Shown here: positions 51,208-59,474 of the stretch, one piece after another
Layout: each line of letters starts with the position of its first letter
How positions within the stretch are numbered: the stretch's first letter is position 1
Assembly: GCA_002720865.1 (NCBI GenBank)
Contig: PBIO01000032.1
Span: forward strand, 1-63,897
DNA from: Halobacteriovorax sp.
GTDB lineage: Bacteria; Bdellovibrionota; Bacteriovoracia; Bacteriovoracales; Bacteriovoracaceae
Direction: 5' to 3'
Length of the DNA: 63,897 bases
Made by a program: the position numbers and the translations under genes
Notes under the pieces: model-generated
Seen by the model: only the letters and a program-made list of their open reading frames with translations
What the model was told of the DNA's origin: nothing
The model's database searches: none

Positions 51208-51675
51208 ATGAATCAGGTCAAAACGAAGTATTTTTTAAATGGACATGTCAGCGAACATTGGGACGTTCCCAGGTCCTGGATAATAGCGATAGAGGGCAGA
51301 GATTGGCCTTCCTTAGACAAATTGGCCGAGGAGTCCCTACTCCCCGAAGGGGGACTCCACCGACAAATCTCTAAATATTGCCCAATAAAAAAAGTGGAAC
51401 ATCTTATCAGTCTCAGATCCAGTCCGGATGAAGCGGGCATCTGGCACGATGATGGGTCTAGGGATCTGGCCTTCTCCTTATCCCTAAGCCTTAGACCTTT
51501 TAAGGGTGCTGGGCTTAGCCTACGTGAGAAAAATCGCCAAGATACGACCATTTCACTGGGTCCTAGGGATTTTGGGGTTCTAACCTGTTTTCTCACTGGC
51601 TCCAATGGATATGAGCATAAAACGGAAGAAGTCTTAGCCGGTGAGCGCTTGATATTGGCCGGATGGGTAAATTAA
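51208..51675 (+). CDS. 2OG-Fe(II) oxygenase-like protein
   Basis: The 155-residue double-stranded beta-helix protein has the iron triad HxD...H: GIWHDDGSRD (His80, Asp82) and GYEHKTEEV (His137). Arg147 in GERLILAGW is the likely 2-oxoglutarate anchor. This is the minimal core of the family. It hydroxylates an unknown protein or small molecule. It is divergent from the anchored helical protein and close to rpmB; some relatives hydroxylate ribosomal proteins, so a ribosomal target is conceivable but unproven. Confidence 0.75.
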   Translation: MNQVKTKYFLNGHVSEHWDVPRSWIIAIEGRDWPSLDKLAEESLLPEGGLHRQISKYCPIKKVEHLISLRSSPDEAGIWHDDGSRDLAFSLSLSLRPFKGAGLSLREKNRQDTTISLGPRDFGVLTCFLTGSNGYEHKTEEVLAGERLILAGWVN

Positions 51676-51778
51676 CACGGTGCAAATTATTTTCTTGGGC
51701 CCTCTTGCTCTTTGGCAAAGCTTGATATAAATTAACCCACCTAAATACGCCCATTTGAAGAAGATAAAGGAAGTGGTT

Positions 51779-52015
51779 ATGGCCCGTACATGTGATTTAA
51801 CAGGAAAAAGAAGACTCGTAGGAAACAAAGTTTCTCACGCAAAAAATAGAACAAAGATGACTCAGAAGCCTAATCTTCAGACGAAACGTGTATTCGACCC
51901 TGAAACTGGTGAGACTATCCGTCTTAGACTTTCAACTTCAGCTATCAGAACTTTAGATAAAGTTGGTAGCCTTTCTAAATTCTTAAGAAAGTACAGACAC
52001 CTAATCGAAGGTTAA
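51779..52015 (+). CDS. rpmB: 50S ribosomal protein L28
   Basis: The ATG at 51779 with AAGGA upstream gives 78 residues, the usual L28 length. RTCDLTGKRRLVGNKVSHAKNRTK and LRLSTSAIRTLDKVGSLSKFLRKY are L28 signatures. It has a single N-terminal cysteine and lacks the zinc-type CxxC pattern. It is a single-gene unit with its own terminator. Confidence 0.97.
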   Translation: MARTCDLTGKRRLVGNKVSHAKNRTKMTQKPNLQTKRVFDPETGETIRLRLSTSAIRTLDKVGSLSKFLRKYRHLIEG

Positions 52016-52042
52016 AACTTAATAAAATCAATTAATCATACT

Positions 52043-52072
52043 AAAAAGGACGGTTATACCGTCCTTTTTTTT
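52043..52072 (+). terminator. Intrinsic terminator after rpmB
   Basis: AAAAAGGACGGT and ACCGTCCTTTTT pair around TAT, followed by more T residues. Confidence 0.9.
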
Positions 52073-52135
52073 GTGCTCAATTCTTCACACCTAAAACTTT
52101 GATTTTTTAGACCAAATTCCGAAAAGACTATAGAG

Positions 52136-54313
52136 ATGAAGAAACTCGTAGATAGTCTTATTCAATTCTTTATTCCTAGTCATTTGGATAGAGAAAAAAT
52201 CCCCCAAGCAAAACTTCTTTGCTTGTCTGCCCCCGTTATCGGGCTTTTAACTATGGCCGTTTTTCTTTTTCCACCCGAGCCAGATGAAATCCTCGTAGGT
52301 TTTGGTTTATTTGGGTCACTACTTCTTTTATGCATTCCCTTTATTATAAAATTTTCTGAAAACTATAACCTCTCCTCAGCCGTTTTCACTTCGGTTAGCT
52401 TGGCCCTATTCCCTCTTTGCCTTTTTGAATACGGAGGAATGTATTCCCCTGTTCTTGTATGGCTCCCCTTAATGCCGGTTCTCTTAGGATATTTACTAGG
52501 ATGGAAAGAGGGAGCTAAGATTTCGGGACTACTTGCTATAGAGCTTTTGGTTCTATCTTTTTTAGAATCTATAACCGTCCATACGATTTCAACCTTATTG
52601 GCCATGGCCGCAGGAGTTTTGCTTTCTTACAGATTAGAAAGTAAAAAACGAAATAGTGAGTTTCAATTATCTGATACACAAAGCAGTCTACAAGAAGCCT
52701 TGAGAGTTAAAGAACTTTTTTGGAATAATATCAGTCATGAGATTAGAACTCCTTTAAATGGAATTCTAGGTATGACTCAAATTCTAATGGAAGCAAAACA
52801 CTCTAAGGAGCAAGAAGAGCTTCTTAGAATAATTAAAGAAAGCGGAATCCATTTAAAGGCCGTTCTAAACGATGTAGTGGATTACTCCCAGCTAGAACTT
52901 GGGGATTTAAAATTAAAAAAAGAGCCTTTGGTCATTCAAGATTCTTTTGCAAAAGTAATCTCTATGTTTGACGAATATTTATTAGAAAAAGATGTTCAGC
53001 TCTCCTTTGAGATTCATCGTTTTTTTCCAGAAGCCCTCCTCACCGATAGCTACCGAGTAAAGCAAGTATTGATTCACTTGGTTAGTAATGCCGTAAAGTT
53101 TACTAACTCTGGTTTTATTAAAGTAAGAGCTGAGTTAACAGATGAAGAGAACGTCTTCTTATTTAGTGTAACTGACTCTGGTAAGGGAATAAAAAAACAA
53201 GCCCACTCGAAGATTTTCACCACTTTTTATCAGGGTGACCTCTCCTCTACTCGTGAACATGGTGGAGCAGGCCTTGGACTGGCCCTTTGCAAGAGACTGG
53301 TCGATCTCCTCGGTGGAAAAATCGAGTTTGAATCTGCTCCAGGAAAAGGCTCGCACTTCTTTTTTACCATAAAGGCCATGCCCCTAGATTTATCCTATGA
53401 ACTCCAAAGCAATTCCAATAATGTTCTCACTCCAACTCTTACGGAGTTTAACTTAAATCAGATCATGAAAAAGGAAGATCAGAGGAATAAAGAGAGAGAG
53501 AGTCATGGGCTGAATGTTCTCGTTGTAGAAGATAACCCAGTCAATCTAACTCTAATGGAAACTCTCCTTAAACAATTAGGTCATAGAGTTTCTCTTAGTG
53601 AAAATGGTCGGGAAGCACTAGAAGAACTTGAAAAGCATGATTACGATATTATCTTTATGGATATTCAAATGCCCATTATGGATGGAATCAAATGTACAAA
53701 ACAAATTCTAAAGCTCTACGGCGAAGATCGACCGGCCATAGTTGCGGTAACGGCTAATGTTCATCAAAGAGAGGAATGCTTAAAAATAGGGTTTGATGAT
53801 TTTATAGGTAAGCCAATAAATATTTCAAAGATTAAAGATGTTCTTTCTAAGCTTCTCTCTACTCACAGAAGTTATATTCAGGTTGCAGAGCAGGAAGAGC
53901 TAGAGATGGAAAAAAGTGAAGAAGTGTCGACAAAGATCGACGTCGTCGTGACAGGACCCGATAGCCTTTTTGATGCCAAATCTTTCGTAGAGAACTTTGG
54001 CAATGATCAAGAAATTATTCAATTTTTAGTCGAGCAGTTTAAAGAAAGCGCTCCAAGGCTAATTGATGAAATTGACCAGGCCTTAAGTGAAAATAATTTT
54101 GTAAAACTAGAAGCCTCCGCCCATAGCCTAAAGGGCGCCCTATCGAACTTCTTTTGTCTAGAACTCAGGGAGATAGCGAGTCAGCTTGAGCATTGTGCGA
54201 GGAAAAAAGACTCCAAAAATGCTCTTGGCCTTTACTACGAGTTAAAAAATCAAGTGAGTTTATTACAAAGTGAATTAGATGAGAACTTTGGACAAAAGAA
54301 AGCCGCGAGTTGA
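52136..54313 (+). CDS. Hybrid histidine kinase (TM-HisKA-HATPase-REC-Hpt)
   Basis: The 725-residue protein has about six N-terminal membrane segments with little periplasmic sequence (to about residue 160). HisKA follows with NISHEIRTPLNG (His201), then HATPase (LVSNAVKF, DSGKGI, GGAGLGLALC), a receiver (phospho-acceptor Asp509 in FMDIQMP) and a C-terminal Hpt (SAHSLKGALS, His663). It is a full internal phosphorelay of the BarA/EvgS type without a periplasmic sensor domain. No response regulator is next to it; the relay operon at 17665-19027 could be a target. Confidence 0.92.
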   Translation: MKKLVDSLIQFFIPSHLDREKIPQAKLLCLSAPVIGLLTMAVFLFPPEPDEILVGFGLFGSLLLLCIPFIIKFSENYNLSSAVFTSVSLALFPLCLFEYGGMYSPVLVWLPLMPVLLGYLLGWKEGAKISGLLAIELLVLSFLESITVHTISTLLAMAAGVLLSYRLESKKRNSEFQLSDTQSSLQEALRVKELFWNNISHEIRTPLNGILGMTQILMEAKHSKEQEELLRIIKESGIHLKAVLNDVVDYSQLELGDLKLKKEPLVIQDSFAKVISMFDEYLLEKDVQLSFEIHRFFPEALLTDSYRVKQVLIHLVSNAVKFTNSGFIKVRAELTDEENVFLFSVTDSGKGIKKQAHSKIFTTFYQGDLSSTREHGGAGLGLALCKRLVDLLGGKIEFESAPGKGSHFFFTIKAMPLDLSYELQSNSNNVLTPTLTEFNLNQIMKKEDQRNKERESHGLNVLVVEDNPVNLTLMETLLKQLGHRVSLSENGREALEELEKHDYDIIFMDIQMPIMDGIKCTKQILKLYGEDRPAIVAVTANVHQREECLKIGFDDFIGKPINISKIKDVLSKLLSTHRSYIQVAEQEELEMEKSEEVSTKIDVVVTGPDSLFDAKSFVENFGNDQEIIQFLVEQFKESAPRLIDEIDQALSENNFVKLEASAHSLKGALSNFFCLELREIASQLEHCARKKDSKNALGLYYELKNQVSLLQSELDENFGQKKAAS

Positions 54314-54328
54314 GATCGCGGCTTTTCT
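54301..54328 (+). terminator. Intrinsic terminator overlapping hybrid kinase stop codon
   Basis: AGCCGCGA (54301-54308) and TCGCGGCT (54316-54323) pair, followed by TTTCTT. The stop codon lies in the loop. Confidence 0.85.
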
Positions 54329-54353
54329 TAATATGAAATATAAGGACAGTCTT

Positions 54354-56039
54354 TTAGTACTGAACCTCTACTTCCTCAATTAAAAAGCCCCATTTGTTTA
54401 CAGAGCGATCTGATTTAAAAGTTGCGATGATAGTATCACCTTCAACAAAGTCAGTTGTATAAGACTCACCCTTTCCGCTAACTTTTGTCACAACTTGACG
54501 GTTTTTAGCAGCAACTTGGATATAGTCATAGTTCTTTTCAAGGTCATATTTAGCAACTTTTAGTCTAATAAACTTTGCTCCATCAACTTTGAAAGTTCTT
54601 TCTTCTTTAGCATTATCCGCATAAGGATGAGCTGTTTCCCAGTTCTCTGAAAGTCTAACTGTTTTCCACTGACCTGGCTTAGGCTCATTTCTTTCGGGAC
54701 GGGTATCAGTTAAAAGATTATAAACATCTGCTCGTCCCGCATTTACAGTTTTTCCTCTATAGGCTGCAACAGGAACTGAAGTGGCCAGAAGTCTTTCTCT
54801 CATTTCAGCATGTGGCATTCTTCCTTCCTTAGAAAGAAGTAATCCTAGGATCCCTGAAACATGGGGAGTTGCCATAGAAGTTCCAGAGTAAGCTTTGTAA
54901 CCACCATTTTTAACAGTCGATAAAATTCTATGCCCTGGAGCTGCGATATCAACAGTTGTTCTTCCATAACAAGAAAAAGATGCTAGTTCGTCTTGGGCCG
55001 TATGAGCGGCTACAGAAATAACATTATCGATCTCATAATTTGAAGGGTAATGAGGTCTTTCATCGTTATTAGTTCTTGAGTTTCCAGCCGCTGCCGTAAA
55101 AATAATTCCAGCGTCACTTGCTCTTTGAATGGCATCTGCTAAACCTTGAGAAAAGCCTCCGCCTCCCCAAGAGTTTGACATAAGATCAACACCAACTTTT
55201 GTTGCATAATCAACAGACTTAATTGCATTCTCAGTTGTTCCAGAACCTGCATCTGTTAAGAACTTAACGGCAACAAGGGTAACATCAGCCATAACTCCGG
55301 CCACGCCTTCGTCATTATTATGAACGGCACCAATTGTTCCCGCACAGTGAGTCCCATGGGAGTGACCATCAGCCGGGTCACCATCATTATTTGCAAAGTC
55401 ATATCCATGAATATCATCGACATAACCATTTCCATCATCATCTACACCAGGAGTTCCGTTTGCTTCGGCCTCATTCACCCACATATTATCTCGGAGGTCA
55501 GGGTGAGTGTATTCGATTCCCGTATCAATAACGGCAATTTTAATATCTTTTGAACCTTTTGTAATTTTCCAAGCTTTTAGAGCGTTGATATCAGCCCCAG
55601 CTCTTCCTGGTGAAGTTCTTCCGGGCTCATTACGACCAGTATTTTTTAAGCCCCAAAGCGAACCGAAGCTTGGGTCATTAGGTGTTTCATTAGTTAACCC
55701 AGTATTAGGTAGACCAAGAAAGTCTTCCATATTTATTTCTTTAACCGGCTTAACAATTGAGTATATAAAGTTAGGCTCAGCATATTCAACAGCTGCATTA
55801 TTATTAAGAGTCGCTTTCATAGACTCTAAGTTTTTCTCTTCAACTTTTAAAACGTGAATCTGTCCGTAAGAAAGATCAATAGTTCTTTTAACATCAAAAC
55901 CTAGTGACTTAGATAAACTTTTTAAATTCTTTGTATCCTTGAATTTAACAAGTAATTCTCCAGGTACATGTTGAGCGGCAAAAGCCTGAGCAGACAATCC
56001 GAGCAGTAAGCCGCCGGCTAGCGCAAATTTAGAAACCAT
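54354..56039 (-). CDS. Secreted subtilisin-like serine protease (S8) with propeptide and C-terminal CUB-like domain
   Basis: The 561-residue protein has a signal peptide, an inhibitor-type propeptide (about 25-95, PGELLVKFK) and the S8 domain. Asp172 is in AVIDTGIEYTHPD, His228 in GHSHGTH, Asn320 in AAAGN and Ser388 in SGTSMATPH. An acidic insert near 199-210 (VDDDGNGYVDD) looks like a calcium site. After about residue 445 comes a beta-rich domain (YDYIQVAAKNRQ, DTIIATFKSDRS) of pre-peptidase or CUB type. It is a likely secreted protease for digesting protein. Confidence 0.93.
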   Translation of the reverse strand: MVSKFALAGGLLLGLSAQAFAAQHVPGELLVKFKDTKNLKSLSKSLGFDVKRTIDLSYGQIHVLKVEEKNLESMKATLNNNAAVEYAEPNFIYSIVKPVKEINMEDFLGLPNTGLTNETPNDPSFGSLWGLKNTGRNEPGRTSPGRAGADINALKAWKITKGSKDIKIAVIDTGIEYTHPDLRDNMWVNEAEANGTPGVDDDGNGYVDDIHGYDFANNDGDPADGHSHGTHCAGTIGAVHNNDEGVAGVMADVTLVAVKFLTDAGSGTTENAIKSVDYATKVGVDLMSNSWGGGGFSQGLADAIQRASDAGIIFTAAAGNSRTNNDERPHYPSNYEIDNVISVAAHTAQDELASFSCYGRTTVDIAAPGHRILSTVKNGGYKAYSGTSMATPHVSGILGLLLSKEGRMPHAEMRERLLATSVPVAAYRGKTVNAGRADVYNLLTDTRPERNEPKPGQWKTVRLSENWETAHPYADNAKEERTFKVDGAKFIRLKVAKYDLEKNYDYIQVAAKNRQVVTKVSGKGESYTTDFVEGDTIIATFKSDRSVNKWGFLIEEVEVQY

Positions 56040-56239
56040 AATCCCTCCGTGGATTTATAGGACCCTTCTCCCTCTTAGAGTGGGTGTAAATTATCACTAT
56101 TATTAGAATACTTGACTGACGCGCTGCTCAGGAAATAGGAAATGCCTAGGCAAGAACTACCCTCTCTAAGAAGCTCTGCAGCATTGATCAAAATTCCTGT
56201 AAAATAAGAACGTTAGTAGATAACTAGGCGGAAGAATAA

Positions 56240-57028
56240 ATGATTTTAGGAAGCTCAAAAGATTCAGTTCTCATTAAGAAAATATATCTTCGTATCTGGA
56301 CTCTTCGTGATGAAGTTGAGGCCGTAATAAAGGCCCGTGTCGAGGCCGGCGGTGAAGATAATATTTCTATAGATGACTTGATCGAAGAGTATAAAAGTAA
56401 ATCAACCACTTCCCTAGACGGAGAAAACGTAACTTTAGAAGTTCTTAACGGCGGAAAGTCCGAAGAGGACGAAGAAGAAAAAGATAAAGAAGCAGAACCG
56501 GAGGCCGAAGCTGAGTCTGAATCGGAAGCAGAAACAGAAACAGAAACGGAAACGGAAGCAGAGACTGAAGCTGATACTGAAGCAGAGGCAGAAGCTGAAA
56601 CTCAAACCGAAGAAAAAGATGGACCTGTTGATGTTATTCAAAGACGTCCCTCAATTCCAGAAGATAAACTCTACAATGGAACGACAGTCCTAACTGAAAT
56701 GAATATGGAAGAGATGTATTTCTTTTCCAATCAATCCTTCTTAGAAGGTCAGTCGATTGTAATAGAGTTTCTCGTGCCAAAGAAATTTGTTATAAATGCG
56801 GACGTGTTTTACAGCCGTCCTTATAATATGAAGTCTCGAATCATTAGAGATAATAATTTAATTTACCGCGTGGCCGTACGCTTTAGTTTTCTTAAGCCTG
56901 GTGAAAGAACACTTCTAAGACAATTTGTTAAATCTGTTGAACCGGATATGACAAAGACAGTTAAGCCTAAGGCCGCTCCAAAAAAGCAGTCCGATGGGTT
57001 TGATGACTTAGACGACTTAGATCTGTAG
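56240..57028 (+). CDS. PilZ-like protein with long acidic Glu/Ala/Thr repeat linker
   Basis: The 262-residue protein has a helical N-terminus. From about residue 75 to 130 it is almost wholly Glu with Ala, Thr, Ser and Asp in an EAEAETET-type repeat. A C-terminal PilZ-like beta-barrel follows (QSFLEGQSIVIEFLVPKKFVINADVFYSRPYN, then YRVAVRFSFLKPGERTLLRQFV), and the tail is DDLDDLDL. I do not see a clear RxxxR plus DxSxxG c-di-GMP site, so binding is uncertain. GGAAG precedes the ATG. Confidence 0.65.
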   Translation: MILGSSKDSVLIKKIYLRIWTLRDEVEAVIKARVEAGGEDNISIDDLIEEYKSKSTTSLDGENVTLEVLNGGKSEEDEEEKDKEAEPEAEAESESEAETETETETEAETEADTEAEAEAETQTEEKDGPVDVIQRRPSIPEDKLYNGTTVLTEMNMEEMYFFSNQSFLEGQSIVIEFLVPKKFVINADVFYSRPYNMKSRIIRDNNLIYRVAVRFSFLKPGERTLLRQFVKSVEPDMTKTVKPKAAPKKQSDGFDDLDDLDL

Positions 57029-57034
57029 GCCTCC

Positions 57035-57211
57035 CTACTCTTTTCTCGTCATTACAGCAGCATCTTGAACGGCAGGTCTTCGCTGGGCATTCTTTAGATT
57101 TTCTTTCTCTGCCAAATCCTGTTCCATTTTTATACTTAGGAAATATAGAGGAAGAATTAAAAGAACCAGTACAGCTGCTATGGCCATGTTCCTTTTCTTC
57201 CTAGTGCTCAT
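57035..57211 (-). CDS. Small single-helix membrane protein (58 residues)
   Basis: The ATG at 57211 follows a very strong AGGAGGGAAGG. The reading frame begins MSTRKKRNM, has one membrane helix (AIAAVLVLLILPLYFLSI), and ends in a charged tail (RRPAVQDAAVMTRKE) with stop at 57035-57037. It lies downstream of the TolR/ExbD gene on the same strand, 144 bp away. It was too short for a routine search. The function is unknown. Confidence 0.7.
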   Translation of the reverse strand: MSTRKKRNMAIAAVLVLLILPLYFLSIKMEQDLAEKENLKNAQRRPAVQDAAVMTRKE

Positions 57212-57355
57212 TCCTTCCCTCCTTAGTGAATATTAAAGGAATCTGAGAAGTTAATTTATTATACCATGGAATCTCCAAGCCCCATTAGAATGGGGACTAG
57301 GGCCTTTTAATAACCTAAAAGACTAAAATCACTTGATTAAAATAGGCAGACTTTG

Positions 57356-57766
57356 CTATTTCGATTCGGCAGCAATGGCAAACTTACTGGCCCCTGCGGC
57401 CTTGGCCAAGTCAATTATATCAACAGCATTACCAAGCTTAGAGGTCTTATCACCCTCTAAAATGACCAGAGTGGTCTCTTCTTTTTTTAAGGCCAAGCTT
57501 ATCTTTTCTTGTAGCATGGAGAGCTCTACCTCTTCACCTTGGACGAGGACTTGATTATTGGCAGTTAATGAAATGATGACGGCCGTTTCAGCCTTGCCTT
57601 CTCCAGCTGCTTTCACTTGTGGTAAATCAATATCAAGTCCCGAATTTACTGAGATTGAAGAAGTCACCATAAAGATAATAAGAAGCACCAACATGACATC
57701 TATTAAGGGAGTCATATTGATCTCTGCCATTATCTCATCATCATCATTATCAATTTTTAAACTCAT
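57356..57766 (-). CDS. ExbD/TolR family biopolymer transport protein
   Basis: Encodes 136 residues. One membrane helix carries the family motif MTPLIDVMLVLLIIFMV, with the conserved proton-path Asp. A periplasmic domain ends with LAKAAGASKFAIA. With the TolQ/ExbB-like protein it uses proton flow to energise an outer-membrane or envelope process. It overlaps the upstream gene by four bases. No TonB or TolA is nearby. Confidence 0.93.
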   Translation of the reverse strand: MSLKIDNDDDEIMAEINMTPLIDVMLVLLIIFMVTSSISVNSGLDIDLPQVKAAGEGKAETAVIISLTANNQVLVQGEEVELSMLQEKISLALKKEETTLVILEGDKTSKLGNAVDIIDLAKAAGASKFAIAAESK

Positions 57767-58368
57767 AACTTTATTTCTTCAGCTAAGTCTTCAACCTTAT
57801 TTCTAAACTCTAAGTTCAAACCACCTAGTTTCGTTTGAAAATAGTTATAAAGAATCACTGCCATGACTGCCACTAGGATTCCCGCAGCTGTTGCAATAAG
57901 AGCTTCCGAAAGTCCTGCTGCCACAACATCAAATCCACTTTTACCGGTTAGGGCAATATTTTGAAAAGATTTGATAATCCCGACAACTGTTCCGAAGAGT
58001 CCTATAAAAGGAGCTGAACTTCCGATCGTTCCTAAAACCCACAAAAATCTTTTAAGACCTAATTTTGTTTCATTTAATCTTCTTCCAAGTCGTCCCTCAA
58101 ACTCATCCTTTGAAAGTTCTCGTTTATCAAGGGCAACTAAATAAGCCGATGCGATAAGTGGGTGGGCATTGTGACATAGCCCCTTGGCCTCATTAAACTT
58201 TTTCTCTGCTAAAAGTTTAGAGGCCTTTTGATGAAGGGCCTTGTACTGGCGATTAAAGTGAGCGAGAAAAAACCATTTTTCGATGGCCACGGCCCAGATA
58301 AGAAGGGAACAAATGAGTAGGGGGACCATTATAAATCCACCCTCACGAATTAGAGAGATGATCTCCAT
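57763..58368 (-). CDS. MotA/TolQ/ExbB family proton channel protein
   Basis: The 201-residue protein has three membrane helices (about 12-32, 110-132, 150-175) and the family signature GTIGSSAPFIGLFGTVVGIIKSFQNIA. The second half ends AAGLSEALIATAAGILVAVMAVILYN. It pairs with the ExbD/TolR protein encoded next. Confidence 0.95.
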   Translation of the reverse strand: MEIISLIREGGFIMVPLLICSLLIWAVAIEKWFFLAHFNRQYKALHQKASKLLAEKKFNEAKGLCHNAHPLIASAYLVALDKRELSKDEFEGRLGRRLNETKLGLKRFLWVLGTIGSSAPFIGLFGTVVGIIKSFQNIALTGKSGFDVVAAGLSEALIATAAGILVAVMAVILYNYFQTKLGGLNLEFRNKVEDLAEEIKL

Positions 58369-58445
58369 GACGCGCTCCTATAAGCTACTAGATTCTACCC
58401 CCTATCATCTCTATACGGTCGCAAACATTCAAGCTAGAATAACTC

Positions 58446-59474
58446 ATGCTTACGAAGGTTCAAACAAGCCGTGGAAAAGCCTCAGGCTGGCTGCTGCTCT
58501 TATTCATATTCTTGGTATTCTTTAGTGCCGCGATCACAGAGTTCTTTCAGGCCCCAACTGAAAAATCTCATGTCCTCAATCAGTACCGAACCTTAATAGA
58601 AGATAAAAAATTAGCTTCAACTTCTAAGATTATCTTAAAAAACTCACTTGGTTCTTTTACCCTTTCTCGAAATGGCGATAGCTGGAGGCTAACTTCTCCT
58701 AGGAATCTTCCGGCAAATAATAAGACCTTAGATTTAATCCTTTCAACTCTATCAAATATAAATATTAGAAAAGTCTATCCAAGTGATCCGATCAATATGT
58801 CGAATTTTTCACTAGACGCCCCGGTCATGAACTTTAGCTTGATTGACGTAAAAGGAAATAAAGTTGACTACCTTTTAGGCCTGGTTAATCCCATTGATAA
58901 TACAACCTATATTCAAATTCCTCAGAAGGATATTATTTATCAAGTAGACGCTCTTAAGAATACTTTTGAATCTTTTGATTTATCCGATTTTATTGACTCA
59001 AAGATCTTTACTCTCGACTCCACAGAAGCAAAAAAACTCGCTATCTACCGCGGCAGTAAAGCGAGTAAGAACGTACAAATCTCCTTTGACCTCATCAAAG
59101 GAAATTGGGTTGGAAAAAGTAATCGCGTCCTAAGAGAGGATAAAGTAAACGAGTACTTTGGAAAACTCTTTAGTTTAAAGAGCTCATTGATTATTGATAA
59201 GTCTAGTGACGAGCTTAAGAAGAGCTTAGAGGAAAAACTAGAAAAACCTCTTTATGAAATAGAGGTTGTGCAAAAAAATGGTGTAGCTCTACAGTATAAG
59301 GTTTCTCATATAGTAAACACTATTCCTGGTCTTAAAATTGAGAAAAGGCAACACGTCATAGTAAAGGCTTCTAATAGAAAAAACCTTTTTCTTATTCACA
59401 AAGATAATTTACCGCTTTTTTCACAAAGACAAAGTCAATATAGAGATTTAAATTTTAAGAAGCTTTTTTACTAG
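58446..59474 (+). CDS. DUF4340 domain membrane-anchored protein
   Basis: Encodes 342 residues with one N-terminal membrane helix (SGWLLLLFIFLVFFSAAI). A periplasmic region follows with SKIILKNSLGSFTLSRNGDSWRLTSP, LLGLVNPIDNTTYIQI and LSDFIDSKIFTLD, the pattern of DUF4340. This domain is often encoded with ABC-type gliding or auxiliary transport genes, which are not seen here. It overlaps the convergent HD-GYP gene by 20 bp. Confidence 0.8.
   Translation: MLTKVQTSRGKASGWLLLLFIFLVFFSAAITEFFQAPTEKSHVLNQYRTLIEDKKLASTSKIILKNSLGSFTLSRNGDSWRLTSPRNLPANNKTLDLILSTLSNINIRKVYPSDPINMSNFSLDAPVMNFSLIDVKGNKVDYLLGLVNPIDNTTYIQIPQKDIIYQVDALKNTFESFDLSDFIDSKIFTLDSTEAKKLAIYRGSKASKNVQISFDLIKGNWVGKSNRVLREDKVNEYFGKLFSLKSSLIIDKSSDELKKSLEEKLEKPLYEIEVVQKNGVALQYKVSHIVNTIPGLKIEKRQHVIVKASNRKNLFLIHKDNLPLFSQRQSQYRDLNFKKLFY

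Noticed and set aside
51168-51374. Overlapping 68-residue frame at the start of the oxygenase gene
   Set aside because: It is a different reading frame over the oxygenase gene, lacks a family match and stops where the oxygenase frame continues with its iron-binding motif.
55320-55553. Overlapping His/Ile-rich frames opposite the subtilase gene
   Set aside because: They arise from the Asp/Gly-rich calcium-site codons of the subtilase on the other strand.
56435-56641. Phe/Cys/Ser-rich frame opposite the acidic repeat
   Set aside because: It is the antisense reading of GAA/GCA/ACA repeats and has no independent support.
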